Shown in pieces: positions 6,827-13,454 of a stretch of 14,318 nucleotides of DNA. The translations under genes and the position numbers were made by a program. The stretch is from Nanoarchaeota archaeon (lineage in GTDB: Archaea; EX4484-52; LFW-46), in the NCBI GenBank assembly GCA_018897155.1, contig JAHILE010000021.1, positions 1-14,318 of the forward strand, read 5' to 3'. Below the pieces are notes generated by a model that saw only the letters and a list, made by a program, of their open reading frames with translations, ran no database searches and was not told the DNA's origin. Positions within the stretch are counted from its first letter, which is position 1, and each line of letters starts with the position of its first letter.

Positions 6827-8137
6827 TCAGGGGTTCTCGTTCTGCGACATGAAATAAATTATTCCTGCGAGCATTATCAGGCTCCCGTAGGTTATTGCAG
6901 TATTGCCTGATTTCGACAAAAGTATTGCGCAGGATATCGCGCCGACAACAGCTGAAATTGATATGTTTCCGATTGATAAAGGCGCCCTGAATTTCGGCTT
7001 GAATGATGCGTCTGTGCGCAAAATAATCAGCGAAAAATTGACTGAAAAAAATGCCGCGAATATCGCAAAGTTGGTGAGATTTGCAAGAAGCATTATGTTG
7101 CCTACGGCAGCAAGAACTATTGCAAAAATCGATGTCACTAATACGGACATATAAGGGACGTTGTTTTTCGGATGTATGTATCCGAGAGATTCCGGAAATG
7201 AATGGTCTTCGCGCATCCCGTAAAGTATTCTCGATGTCATTATGCTGCCGATAAGAACCGTGCTTGCGGTCGCAAAAAGCGCGATTATAGATAACAAAAA
7301 GCCTGTCGGCATAGCATACCCCAGTTTTACCGATGCTGTTGATACGGCAAGAGCAAGAGGCGCCTCAGAAACTGCAAGAGCCCCATAATCCGCCATGCTT
7401 ACGGACACAATTGCGATAAGGATATAGATGACTGTCGCGCCAATTATTGAAATTATGAGCGCTTTTGGAACAACTTTTTTCGAATTGCGGATTTCCTCAG
7501 ACATGTTAGCGATGCCTTCAAAACCGATGTAGGCAAAAAACATAAGCGATGAAGCGGCCACAATACCTTCAATTCCTTTGCTGAAATCAAAAATGTCCGC
7601 CATACCGAATTTTCCAATATATGTCATCCCAAGAGAGATTACAAACATAAGGCCAATAACCTGCACTATTGATGTCAGGACAACAAGCCGTGTTGAGAAT
7701 TTCAAGCCGAGAAGATTTACAACCATGCAAAAAAAAAGCAACCCCACAGCAACTGGTATTTCAGGCAGCCCGGTAAGGCTATGAAAATAGCCGGCAAATC
7801 CTGTAGAAACAGTAGCCATTGCCGCTATCCCTGCAAAAATAGTAAGCCATCCGATGACAAAAGAGAACATTCTGTTTCGTGTTGCGTGCTTTGTAAAATT
7901 ATATTCTGCGGCGTCTTTTGAGAATGCTGAAGAAAGCTCAGCGTATGAAAATCCTGAAAATAATGCAACAAAGCCGCCAATCACAAATGACAGCCAGAGC
8001 GCATTTCCCGCAAGCCCTGCCCCTTTTCCGATAAGGGCATAGATTCCCGCGCCTATTATGATGCCCATACCGTAGACCACTGCATCAAAAAGCGTAAGCT
8101 CTTTTTTCAGATGCTGGCGGATAAATCGCGATCTCAT
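6827..8137 (-). CDS. APC-superfamily amino acid permease
   Basis: The 436-residue integral membrane protein has about twelve hydrophobic segments and the APC-family signature in the first helix, GMGIIIGAGIYALIGKGAG (residues 24-42), which binds the amino-acid backbone. Other family features are FSGFSYAELSSAFSKDAAEY around the second helix and FFAYIGFEGIANMSEEIRN in the sixth. It most likely imports or exchanges amino acids or amines, driven by an ion gradient; the substrate cannot be read from sequence. I use the ATG at 8137 rather than the adjacent TTG at 8140 because a TATA box (minus CCATATATAAA, 8159-8169) lies 27 nt upstream. The gene is divergent from tRNA-Asp and is not linked to obvious metabolic genes. 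Confidence 0.9.
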   Translation of the reverse strand: MRSRFIRQHLKKELTLFDAVVYGMGIIIGAGIYALIGKGAGLAGNALWLSFVIGGFVALFSGFSYAELSSAFSKDAAEYNFTKHATRNRMFSFVIGWLTIFAGIAAMATVSTGFAGYFHSLTGLPEIPVAVGLLFFCMVVNLLGLKFSTRLVVLTSIVQVIGLMFVISLGMTYIGKFGMADIFDFSKGIEGIVAASSLMFFAYIGFEGIANMSEEIRNSKKVVPKALIISIIGATVIYILIAIVSVSMADYGALAVSEAPLALAVSTASVKLGYAMPTGFLLSIIALFATASTVLIGSIMTSRILYGMREDHSFPESLGYIHPKNNVPYMSVLVTSIFAIVLAAVGNIMLLANLTNFAIFAAFFSVNFSLIILRTDASFKPKFRAPLSIGNISISAVVGAISCAILLSKSGNTAITYGSLIMLAGIIYFMSQNENP

Positions 8138-8158
8138 CAAATAATTATTGGCGCTGCG

Positions 8159-8169
8159 TTTATATATGG
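8159..8169 (-). promoter_or_regulatory. TATA box of the permease gene
   Basis: Minus-strand CCATATATAAA is centred 27 nt before the ATG at 8137. This predicts a leaderless mRNA. Confidence 0.75.
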
Positions 8170-8182
8170 TTTAGAGTCGATT

Positions 8183-8193
8183 AATATTTAAAG
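8183..8193 (+). promoter_or_regulatory. TATA box of tRNA-Asp
   Basis: AATATTTAAAG is centred about 38 nt before the mature tRNA 5' end, giving a short 5' leader for RNase P. Confidence 0.65.
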
Positions 8194-8225
8194 ATTACAT
8201 TTGAAGAATAATGAGTTAAAAACGC

Positions 8226-8413
8226 GCTCAGGTAGTATAACCGGCTAGTATAGAGGCCTGTCACGCCTCTGATCCGGGTTCGAGCACAGTCGGTTTCTTT
8301 CTCTTTTTTCAAAAAAAAGAGAAAGACAAGTCCGGGTAGAAAGAGAAAAAACGATGACCTCAACTTTGTTGAGGCCAAAAATCCGGACACTGTCGAAAAT
8401 CCCGGCCTGGGCG
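8226..8413 (+). tRNA. tRNA-Asp (GTC) with a T-loop intron
   Basis: The gene folds as a complete tRNA once an intron at 8285-8399 is removed. The acceptor stem is GCTCAGG (8226-8232) with CCTGGGC (8406-8412), seven pairs with one G-U, and discriminator G at 8413. The D-arm is GTAT/GTAT with a nine-base loop containing GG at 8243-8244. The anticodon stem GAGGC/GCCTC (8253-8257, 8265-8269) is perfect and the loop CTGTCAC gives anticodon GTC at 8260-8262, for aspartate. The variable region has four bases. The T-stem CCGGG/CCCGG (8274-8278, 8401-8405) is perfect. After splicing, the T-loop reads TTCGAGT, the usual seven-base form. Exons are 8226-8284 and 8400-8413. G at the discriminator position is as expected for tRNA-Asp. 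CCA is not encoded. Confidence 0.95.
8285..8399 (+). other. 115-nt tRNA intron at position 59/60, with BHB splice motif
   Basis: The exon-intron junctions form a canonical bulge-helix-bulge. The T-stem (8274-8278/8401-8405) is the outer helix. The central 4-bp helix is TTCG (8279-8282) with CGAA (8394-8397). The three-base bulges are AGC (8283-8285) and AAT (8398-8400). The inner helix is ACAGT (8286-8290) with ACTGT (8389-8393). Cutting after the second base of each bulge gives the exons. The intron itself folds further: a perfect 14-bp hairpin at 8296-8309/8313-8326 with loop CAA, an 8-bp stem at 8330-8337/8381-8388 directly stacked on the inner helix, and a 7-bp hairpin CCTCAAC-TTT-GTTGAGG at 8358-8374. 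Confidence 0.93.
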
Positions 8414-8436
8414 TAAGAGGAAAGGTTCAATTTATA

Positions 8437-8457
8437 GCGGGGTTTAAAATACCCTGC
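8437..8457 (+). promoter_or_regulatory. Dyad centred on the integrase TATA box
   Basis: GCGGGGT (8437-8443) and ACCCTGC (8451-8457) are inverted repeats with one mismatch, which would be a G-U pair in RNA. They flank TTAAAAT, the TATA box, centred 28 nt before the integrase ATG at 8474. A protein bound to this dyad would block TBP, so it is a candidate operator of the integrase. Confidence 0.55.
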
Positions 8458-8473
8458 CGGAGAATTGAGCCGT

Positions 8474-9943
8474 ATGAAACCTAAAGAAGATTTAAGAGAA
8501 TTGATCTATAACCAAGATAGAAAGATTGACAACCTGATAAATCGCTTGAAAAATAACAAAGCAATCAGTGAAACAAATAAACAGCTTCTTCTGGACTTTA
8601 GAGAAAAATCGAGGTCAAAGCATCTGAGCAAATGCCGTATTGAAATACAACTTCAATCGCTTTATAGAATAGCTCCCTACGCGCCAGATGACTTAAAAAA
8701 AGCCACGCAAAAAGATGTGGAGAAAATAATGGCTGAGATTCTGGACAAACATTATAGTCCGTGGACTATTGAGACCATTAAGGCTGTTCTTAAAAGCTTT
8801 TTCAGATGGATGCGCGATGTCCCTAAAACAGATCCAGCGCCTATAGAAGTGCGCTGGATAGAAAGATGCACACCGCCAAATAAATTATCAAAAGAGGATC
8901 TAATCACCGAAGAAGACTTAACAAAGATGATTAACAGCACGCCAAACACAATGCACAAGGGCGCAATGTCCTCATTACATGAAGGCGCTATCCGCCCGGG
9001 AAGTGAATTCTTAGGAATGCGGATAAAAGATGTTTCGTTTTTTGAAGACTATGCAGTCATAAGAGTGCGGGGAAAAATGGAAAAGAAAAATGGTGATAGA
9101 GAAGTATATTTAGTGCGTAGCCATGATTTGCTTCGCGCATGGGTTGATAACCATCCATTCAAGAACGATCCAGAACATCCGTTATGGATAGTCACAACAG
9201 ATATGAAAAAAAGGATTCGTCCTGAAGAGCATAAAGGCATCTGTTGGAACTGCGGACGCCAAAATGATCTGGAAAAGCTATTGCATCCTGAGCAACAGGT
9301 ATCTTCAAACGGAAGAACAGACCCTTTGTGTTCTCGTTGCGAAGCAAATTTGAATCTTGAAAAATTATATGGCAAAGTTATTTCCCTTAAATATCTGAAC
9401 AAAATACTGAAAGAAGCAGCAAAGAAAGCCGGAATCAAAAAGCGGATATATGGATACCTGTTCAGGCATAGCGGGGCGACAATCCTATACGGAACAATTG
9501 GCGAGGCGCTGGCAAAGAGAGTTATGGGACACTCTGCGGATACTCGTTGCGCGCGGGTCTATAATCACTTGAACAACGATGATTTGCTTGATGGAGTAAA
9601 GAGAGCTAACGGATTGCCTGAAGATGAGAAGAAAATTGAGCCGACCGGCGTATGCCCGAAGTGCAGCCATCCGAACGGCTACGGAGCAGCTACCTGTTCA
9701 CGTTGTGGAATGTGCCTAAGTCTTGAAGCAGCCATTGAAGTAAAAATAAAAGAGGAAGATGAGTTGGAGTATAAGGCGAGATCTAAGAAGCTATTAGATT
9801 TTGTCGAAAATAACCCTCGATTACTGAAGACGCTTGGCGAGGAATTGGAGAAGGCCCAGGCAGCAGGAAATACCGCGGATAGCAAGGAGCCTCCATCAAT
9901 AACGCAGGTTTGTGGAAAGGACAAAATAGGAAATGCCGTATAA
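8474..9943 (+). CDS. Tyrosine recombinase (integrase) with zinc-knuckle motifs
   Basis: The 489-residue protein is a tyrosine recombinase. An N-terminal helical core-binding domain spans about residues 20-125 (SPWTIETIKAVLKSFFRWMRD is typical). The catalytic domain runs from about 145 to 375: R174 in GAIRPGSEFLGMRIKDV, a beta-hairpin lysine region GKMEKKNGDREVYL, R331-H332 in LFRHSGAT, H353 in MGHS, and nucleophile Y363 in ARVYNHL. The residue usually histidine in HxxR is Y328. A zinc knuckle (C257/C260 and C286/C289) is inserted between the catalytic arginine and the RH motif, and a second (C394/C397, C408/C411) follows the nucleophile. The gene starts 60 nt after tRNA-Asp, a typical archaeal integration setting. 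The ATG at 8474 fits a leaderless start; TTG at 8465 is the alternative. Confidence 0.9.
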   Translation: MKPKEDLRELIYNQDRKIDNLINRLKNNKAISETNKQLLLDFREKSRSKHLSKCRIEIQLQSLYRIAPYAPDDLKKATQKDVEKIMAEILDKHYSPWTIETIKAVLKSFFRWMRDVPKTDPAPIEVRWIERCTPPNKLSKEDLITEEDLTKMINSTPNTMHKGAMSSLHEGAIRPGSEFLGMRIKDVSFFEDYAVIRVRGKMEKKNGDREVYLVRSHDLLRAWVDNHPFKNDPEHPLWIVTTDMKKRIRPEEHKGICWNCGRQNDLEKLLHPEQQVSSNGRTDPLCSRCEANLNLEKLYGKVISLKYLNKILKEAAKKAGIKKRIYGYLFRHSGATILYGTIGEALAKRVMGHSADTRCARVYNHLNNDDLLDGVKRANGLPEDEKKIEPTGVCPKCSHPNGYGAATCSRCGMCLSLEAAIEVKIKEEDELEYKARSKKLLDFVENNPRLLKTLGEELEKAQAAGNTADSKEPPSITQVCGKDKIGNAV

Positions 9944-10486
9944 GAACGTAGCTTTCCTGATGTGCTAAAGAGAACAGGTATGCTTACTCATTATGCGCGG
10001 ATGAGTGAGCATGTCCTCGTTACGTAACTGCTTTGATGTCCGTGCAGAATTATCGATTTTGTCTATTCCACAATGTGCTGTATCTTATGGCGCTGTATCA
10101 AAATTATCTTTGAGCCACACACAAATTCACGCGCGCCTTTGTAACGGCATTGCATGTATAGCATATTATGTCGTCTTTTGGTTTGAATTTACGGGAATAA
10201 CGTTTCAAGCATCGCATTTTGATGCAGAATTACGTTTTTGGGCCTGGCGACAGCCGTGAGGGAGCTTACGTGATTTACGATATTACTGAAGAGTGCTTAA
10301 TGGGGTCAAAAGTACACCTGTGCGCGAGAAAATTGAGCGTGAATTATGCCATTATTTTATGCATTATTGGCTGCTTTATGGCGCGCGCCAACTCTTGCAT
10401 TGCGCGCCTTCATCCTGTGAAACCTGCATACTCGCGGCATCAATGACCGAAAACTATTTATATTCACTAAGTACATAATACACTAA
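9944..10486. other. Noncoding stretch between integrase and ATPase genes
   Basis: About 540 nt without a credible gene, the longest gap in the window. Open frames here have no recognisable protein character. It holds the hairpin at 9977-10015, a perfect 12-bp palindrome TGGCGCGCGCCA at 10379-10390 with a second GCGCGCC nearby at 10402-10408, and at its right end the ATPase promoter. It may be decayed element DNA or the element's noncoding control region. Confidence 0.5.
9977..10015 (+). terminator. Strong hairpin downstream of the integrase (terminator or site-specific element)
   Basis: ATGCTTACTCAT (9980-9991) and ATGAGTGAGCAT (10001-10012) pair over 12 bp with one G-U, extendable by three weaker pairs, around a nine-base loop TATGCGCGG. 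It starts 33 nt after the integrase stop. No T-tract follows, so a terminator role is not assured; a recombination or protein-binding site is the alternative. Confidence 0.45.
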
Positions 10487-10493
10487 GTGAATA
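10451..10493 (+). promoter_or_regulatory. Promoter and inverted-repeat operator of the ATPase gene
   Basis: The TATA box ACTATTTATATT (10453-10464) is followed by the inverted repeat TATTCACT (10461-10468) / AGTGAATA (10486-10493). CACTAAGT also recurs directly at 10465-10472 and 10481-10488. The arms cover the expected transcription start, so a bound repressor would block polymerase. The symmetry is seen; the regulator is unknown. Confidence 0.6.
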
Positions 10494-11923
10494 CTATGAG
10501 ATTCATAAACCGCCATGTTGAGCTTAAAGAGCTTGAGGATTGCTATGCCTTTTCAAAGAAAAGGCTTTTTTCCGTAGTAATCTATGGAATGAGGCGAGTA
10601 GGCAAGACAGAACTCATTAAGGAGTTCTCGAAGGATAAGGAATCTATATACTTTTTCGTCTATGACAACAAAACGTCAAAGGCGCTTCTAAGCGAATACG
10701 AAGAGGAGCTAAAGAGAAGAAAGATCATCGAGCCTCTTGTCAGGATTGAGACCTGGGAGAATTTCGCCGATGTTTTATTTGAGAAATGCAAAAACATGAT
10801 TGTAGTTTTTGACGAGTTCCAGAACTTCAGGGAAATATATCCCGCCATTTTCTCAGTATTCCAAAGAAAATTTGACGAGAATAAAGACGTTCCAATGCTC
10901 ATGATATTTTCCGGCTCCATTATCGAAATGATTAAGAGGACGTTTGAGGATATGAAAGCTCCGCTTTATGGCCGGATAAAGACTAAGATAAAGCTCGCGC
11001 CATTGTCATACAAAGACACAAAGGCCATGCTTGGCATTCTTGATTATAAAGAAGAATCTGATGTTGTGGAGTTCTATTCTATATTTGGCGGCGTACCGAA
11101 ATACTATGTTGCAATAGAGGATTTTGAGCTTAATGGAAAGCCGCTGATGGATGTTTTGACGTATCTATTTTTGAGAGAAAATGCGCCGTTTGGCTCTGAA
11201 GTGCTTGATGTTCTGAGGCAGGAATTCGGCAAAAAGAAGGGCACATACTATACGATATTAGAAGCCATAGCCACAGGGCATACAAAGCTGAATGAAATCG
11301 CAACTTATGCAGGGCGCAATATGACTTCAATCACAAGATACCTGAATGATCTGACCGAGAAATATGAGATGGTGGGGCGCATTGTTCCTGTGACCGAAGA
11401 CCCGGAAAAAACCAGAAAAGGCACGTATGTAATTAGAAATCCGGTGATGGCCTTCTGGTTCAGGTATATTCACAGAAACATCAGCCTTTTTGAAGGGAAA
11501 AACTTCTCAGAGCTTGTTGGCATAATTAAGAAGGATTTAGTGCGCTATGAAGGCAGGCAGTTTGAGCTTGTGGGGCGCGAATTCTTCACAGAGCTTAACG
11601 CTAAAGGCACGATGCCGTTCAGGTTCTCAAAAATCGGGACATGGTGGGGCCCGTATCGCGATAATGAAGAGCGGAAGATTGCGGAGATAGATATTGTTGC
11701 CCTGAACGAACAGACAAAAGAGATTTTATTCTGCGAATGCAAATGGCAGGATAATGTTGATGCTAAAAAGATTTTGGCCGAATTGAAGGAAAAAACTAAA
11801 TTCGTGCAATGGAACAATGAGAAAAGAAAGGAGCATTACGCGATTTTCGCAAAGTCGTTTAAGGAGAAAATCAAAGAGCAGAACGTAATGCTTTTTGACC
11901 TGAAGGATTTGGGGAAGGCGTGA
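10487..11923 (+). CDS. Archaeal AAA ATPase with DUF234 / PD-(D/E)xK-like C-terminus (COG1672)
   Basis: The protein is 478 residues from GTG 10487, or 475 from ATG 10496 (numbering below uses the ATG). It opens with the usual RFINRHVELKELEDCY, then Walker A G31-M-R-R-V-G-K-T38 and Walker B IVVFDEF with D106-E107, followed by a sensor-like MIFSGS. A winged-helix region lies in the middle (TKLNEIATYAGRNMTSITRYL). The C-terminal DUF234 domain keeps a PD-(D/E)xK nuclease-like core, D399 in EIDIVAL and E414-x-K416 in CECKW. This expanded archaeal family is uncharacterised and often linked to mobile or defence DNA. The GTG is 28 nt from the TATA box, which fits leaderless initiation; the ATG matches the family start equally well. 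It may be cargo of the neighbouring integrase element. Confidence 0.9.
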   Translation: MNTMRFINRHVELKELEDCYAFSKKRLFSVVIYGMRRVGKTELIKEFSKDKESIYFFVYDNKTSKALLSEYEEELKRRKIIEPLVRIETWENFADVLFEKCKNMIVVFDEFQNFREIYPAIFSVFQRKFDENKDVPMLMIFSGSIIEMIKRTFEDMKAPLYGRIKTKIKLAPLSYKDTKAMLGILDYKEESDVVEFYSIFGGVPKYYVAIEDFELNGKPLMDVLTYLFLRENAPFGSEVLDVLRQEFGKKKGTYYTILEAIATGHTKLNEIATYAGRNMTSITRYLNDLTEKYEMVGRIVPVTEDPEKTRKGTYVIRNPVMAFWFRYIHRNISLFEGKNFSELVGIIKKDLVRYEGRQFELVGREFFTELNAKGTMPFRFSKIGTWWGPYRDNEERKIAEIDIVALNEQTKEILFCECKWQDNVDAKKILAELKEKTKFVQWNNEKRKEHYAIFAKSFKEKIKEQNVMLFDLKDLGKA

Positions 11924-12013
11924 TTTTTGAAGAGCACGTGCATCATCTCTTTCTTTGCGCGAAATTCCTCGCGTCTCCATCAAAAATATAAATCTCAATA
12001 TTCAACCGTTTCT

Positions 12014-12499
12014 ATGAAACATATGCGCGCCTTCCTCTCAACATGCAAAAATGCCGGAGTGCCCGAACTGGAAAAGACGCGCGATGAGCTCGACATTCTT
12101 GGAAAGCAAATTATCGGGGCTTTGGCAAAAAGAAAACAATACGGATTTAATTCGGCAAAATACTCTGAAAAAAGCAAATATATTGAGGCAAATCTGCGCG
12201 CAGAATTGTATCTTCCGATTCTTGAAATCCTGTGCGAAAATATGAAGATCGGCAAAAAAGCAACATCAATTGACGCAACTATTCTTGGGCTTCTGCAAAA
12301 GCGGATGAGCCTTGGGCTCAAAGCAGCCAGATTGAAAATAAAATCAAATATGCCGCTATGCGACCTCAAACGTGAAGAAGAAATTTACAATAATGCCGAA
12401 AAAGACGCAAAAAGATGCGGAATTCCGCCCGAAACCGCAAGAAAAATATTCAAAATAATTGTCAAAAAAACAAGAGAAGTACAGGAAAAGCTGCTTTAG
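12014..12499 (+). CDS. Tandem chorismate-mutase-like protein (AroQ fold)
   Basis: The 161-residue protein contains two AroQ-type halves. The second (about 78-161) matches E. coli chorismate mutase residue for residue in spacing: R97, K108, D117, R120, E121 and Q157 correspond to R28, K39, D48, R51, E52 and Q88. It lacks the R11 equivalent (G80). The first half (about 17-65) supplies R23 and R40 with the R11-R28 spacing of 17 but lacks most later residues. Chorismate mutase converts chorismate to prephenate for Phe/Tyr synthesis, and an intramolecular active site is plausible. No other aromatic-pathway gene is nearby. The frame opens upstream at TTG 11927, but AATATAAATC lies 25 nt before the ATG at 12014, which sets a leaderless start. 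Confidence 0.75.
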   Translation: MKHMRAFLSTCKNAGVPELEKTRDELDILGKQIIGALAKRKQYGFNSAKYSEKSKYIEANLRAELYLPILEILCENMKIGKKATSIDATILGLLQKRMSLGLKAARLKIKSNMPLCDLKREEEIYNNAEKDAKRCGIPPETARKIFKIIVKKTREVQEKLL

Positions 12500-12566
12500 A
12501 AATTAGCGTCCGATAATCAATCAAAATCCTTAAATCCGCGCGAATCCCATAATTCGCTGTGTTCCT

Positions 12567-12686
12567 ATGCGCGAAATATGCCCTGACTGCGGCTGCCTTG
12601 TGAATCTTCCAGAAATTGTCGGCGAGGGCCGCTGCAACTGCATGTGCCACAAGAAAATGAGATATTATGAAAATGATTTTATTTGA
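12567..12686 (+). CDS. 39-residue zinc-ribbon-like protein
   Basis: A complete short gene running from ATG 12567 to TGA 12686. The product starts MREICPDCGCLVNLPEIVGE and has the cysteines CPDCGC near residues 5-10 and CNCMCH at 23-28, followed by a basic, aromatic tail. The pattern CxxCxC ... CxCxCH looks like a small zinc site. A TATA box (CTTAAATCC, 12529-12537) lies about 34 nt before the ATG, independent of the upstream gene. Length is below ordinary gene-calling limits. Function is unknown; single-ribbon proteins of this kind are often accessory to nucleic-acid machinery, but nothing here proves it. Confidence 0.65.
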   Translation: MREICPDCGCLVNLPEIVGEGRCNCMCHKKMRYYENDFI

Positions 12687-12711
12687 TTAGGTACACGTCA
12701 GCGGTTTTGCG

Positions 12712-12734
12712 AAGTTTTGCCGAAGGCAAAATTT
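12712..12734. terminator. Hairpin between convergent genes
   Basis: TTTTGCC (12715-12721) and GGCAAAA (12725-12731) pair perfectly around GAA and extend to ten pairs with one G-U. With the A/T-rich flanks on both strands it could end transcription from the zinc-ribbon gene (plus) and the HD gene (minus). Confidence 0.55.
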
Positions 12735-12736
12735 GG

Positions 12737-12771
12737 GTGGAGCGAGCGAAGCGAACGAAAGTTCATTCCAC
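12737..12771. repeat. GCGA-rich low-complexity element in an inverted repeat
   Basis: GTGGA (12737-12741) and TCCAC (12767-12771) enclose a tract of GCGA/GCGAA repeats that ends with GAAC-GAAA-GTTC (12753-12764). The core AGCGAACGAA recurs on the minus strand near 14268-14277. It does not resemble coding sequence and may be a dispersed intergenic element. Confidence 0.4.
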
Positions 12772-12779
12772 GCCGCCGC

Positions 12780-13454
12780 CTATAATTTGCCGTTTATTTC
12801 TTTTTTCAGTCGTTCAAAGAATCCGGTCATAAATTCTAATCTTTGTCTGCCAATTTCCTTTGCTTTTTTAGTGTACAATTTATCGGGAATATGCCTAATT
12901 TTTGTTTCAAACTCAAGATTTGGAGCATGTTTTAACATTTCTTTAATCCGCCCATTCATTTTTCCGCCAACAAGATTATCTTTAACGTAGTCTTCAACAG
13001 GAGTATCCGAATAAATTTTTTCGCCATACTGTCCTGCTATCATAAAAGACCGTGCAATTCCGGTTGAGCCAAGAATGTCTAATTTATCGGCATCAAATAG
13101 AATTTGGGCTTCTTTTGTTTGTGGTTCGCTTCCTGTTCTGTATCTATGAGAGATAATGCAATTTTGAATATGCCTTATTTTATCTATCGGAAAGCCCACA
13201 TCCCTAAGAATAGGAATTGCCATTGCCGAACTTAAAACTGCATGATCCGTATTTCCAGAAGAATCATTATCTTCTTTAACCCGTGCGATATCGTGTAATA
13301 AAGCAGCAGCTTTCAGAACATCTGAATCAACACTTTCATTTTCTGCAAGGTGTAAGCATAAATTATATACGCGCATAATATGGTCCATACTATGGGCAGA
13401 ACAGGAAAGTTCTTTTTCAACAGCTTCTTTGATTTTTTGAAATTTTTGTTCCAT
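12780..13454 (-). CDS. HD-domain phosphohydrolase
   Basis: The 224-residue protein carries an HD domain like the uncharacterised YedJ-type metal-dependent phosphohydrolases. The metal-binding residues are visible: H25 in HSMDHIMRV, H54-D55 in ALLHDIARV, a histidine in CIISHRY at about 103, and aspartates in LFDADKLDILG at 121-126. Such enzymes hydrolyse phosphate esters, often nucleotides; the substrate here is unknown. The C-terminal third (FMTGFFERLKKEI) is helical. The TATA box ATATTTATATTTTC (minus, about 13474-13487) is 27 nt before the ATG and predicts a leaderless transcript. It converges with the small zinc-ribbon gene. Confidence 0.87.
   Translation of the reverse strand: MEQKFQKIKEAVEKELSCSAHSMDHIMRVYNLCLHLAENESVDSDVLKAAALLHDIARVKEDNDSSGNTDHAVLSSAMAIPILRDVGFPIDKIRHIQNCIISHRYRTGSEPQTKEAQILFDADKLDILGSTGIARSFMIAGQYGEKIYSDTPVEDYVKDNLVGGKMNGRIKEMLKHAPNLEFETKIRHIPDKLYTKKAKEIGRQRLEFMTGFFERLKKEINGKL

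Noticed and set aside
8351-8375. Possible box C/D guide RNA inside the tRNA intron (ACGATGA resembles box C)
   Set aside because: No box D (CTGA) follows in the intron, and the region is better explained by the CCTCAAC/GTTGAGG hairpin.
10236-10250. Possible attR copy of the tRNA 3' end (GGCCTGGCG)
   Set aside because: Only about seven contiguous bases match GGCCTGG at 8404-8410, and the flanks diverge; this is within chance for the window.
10005-10478. Open reading frames of 60-84 codons in the gap after the integrase
   Set aside because: The translations are rich in Cys, Ser and His with no domain pattern, and no promoter or ribosome-binding site matches them.
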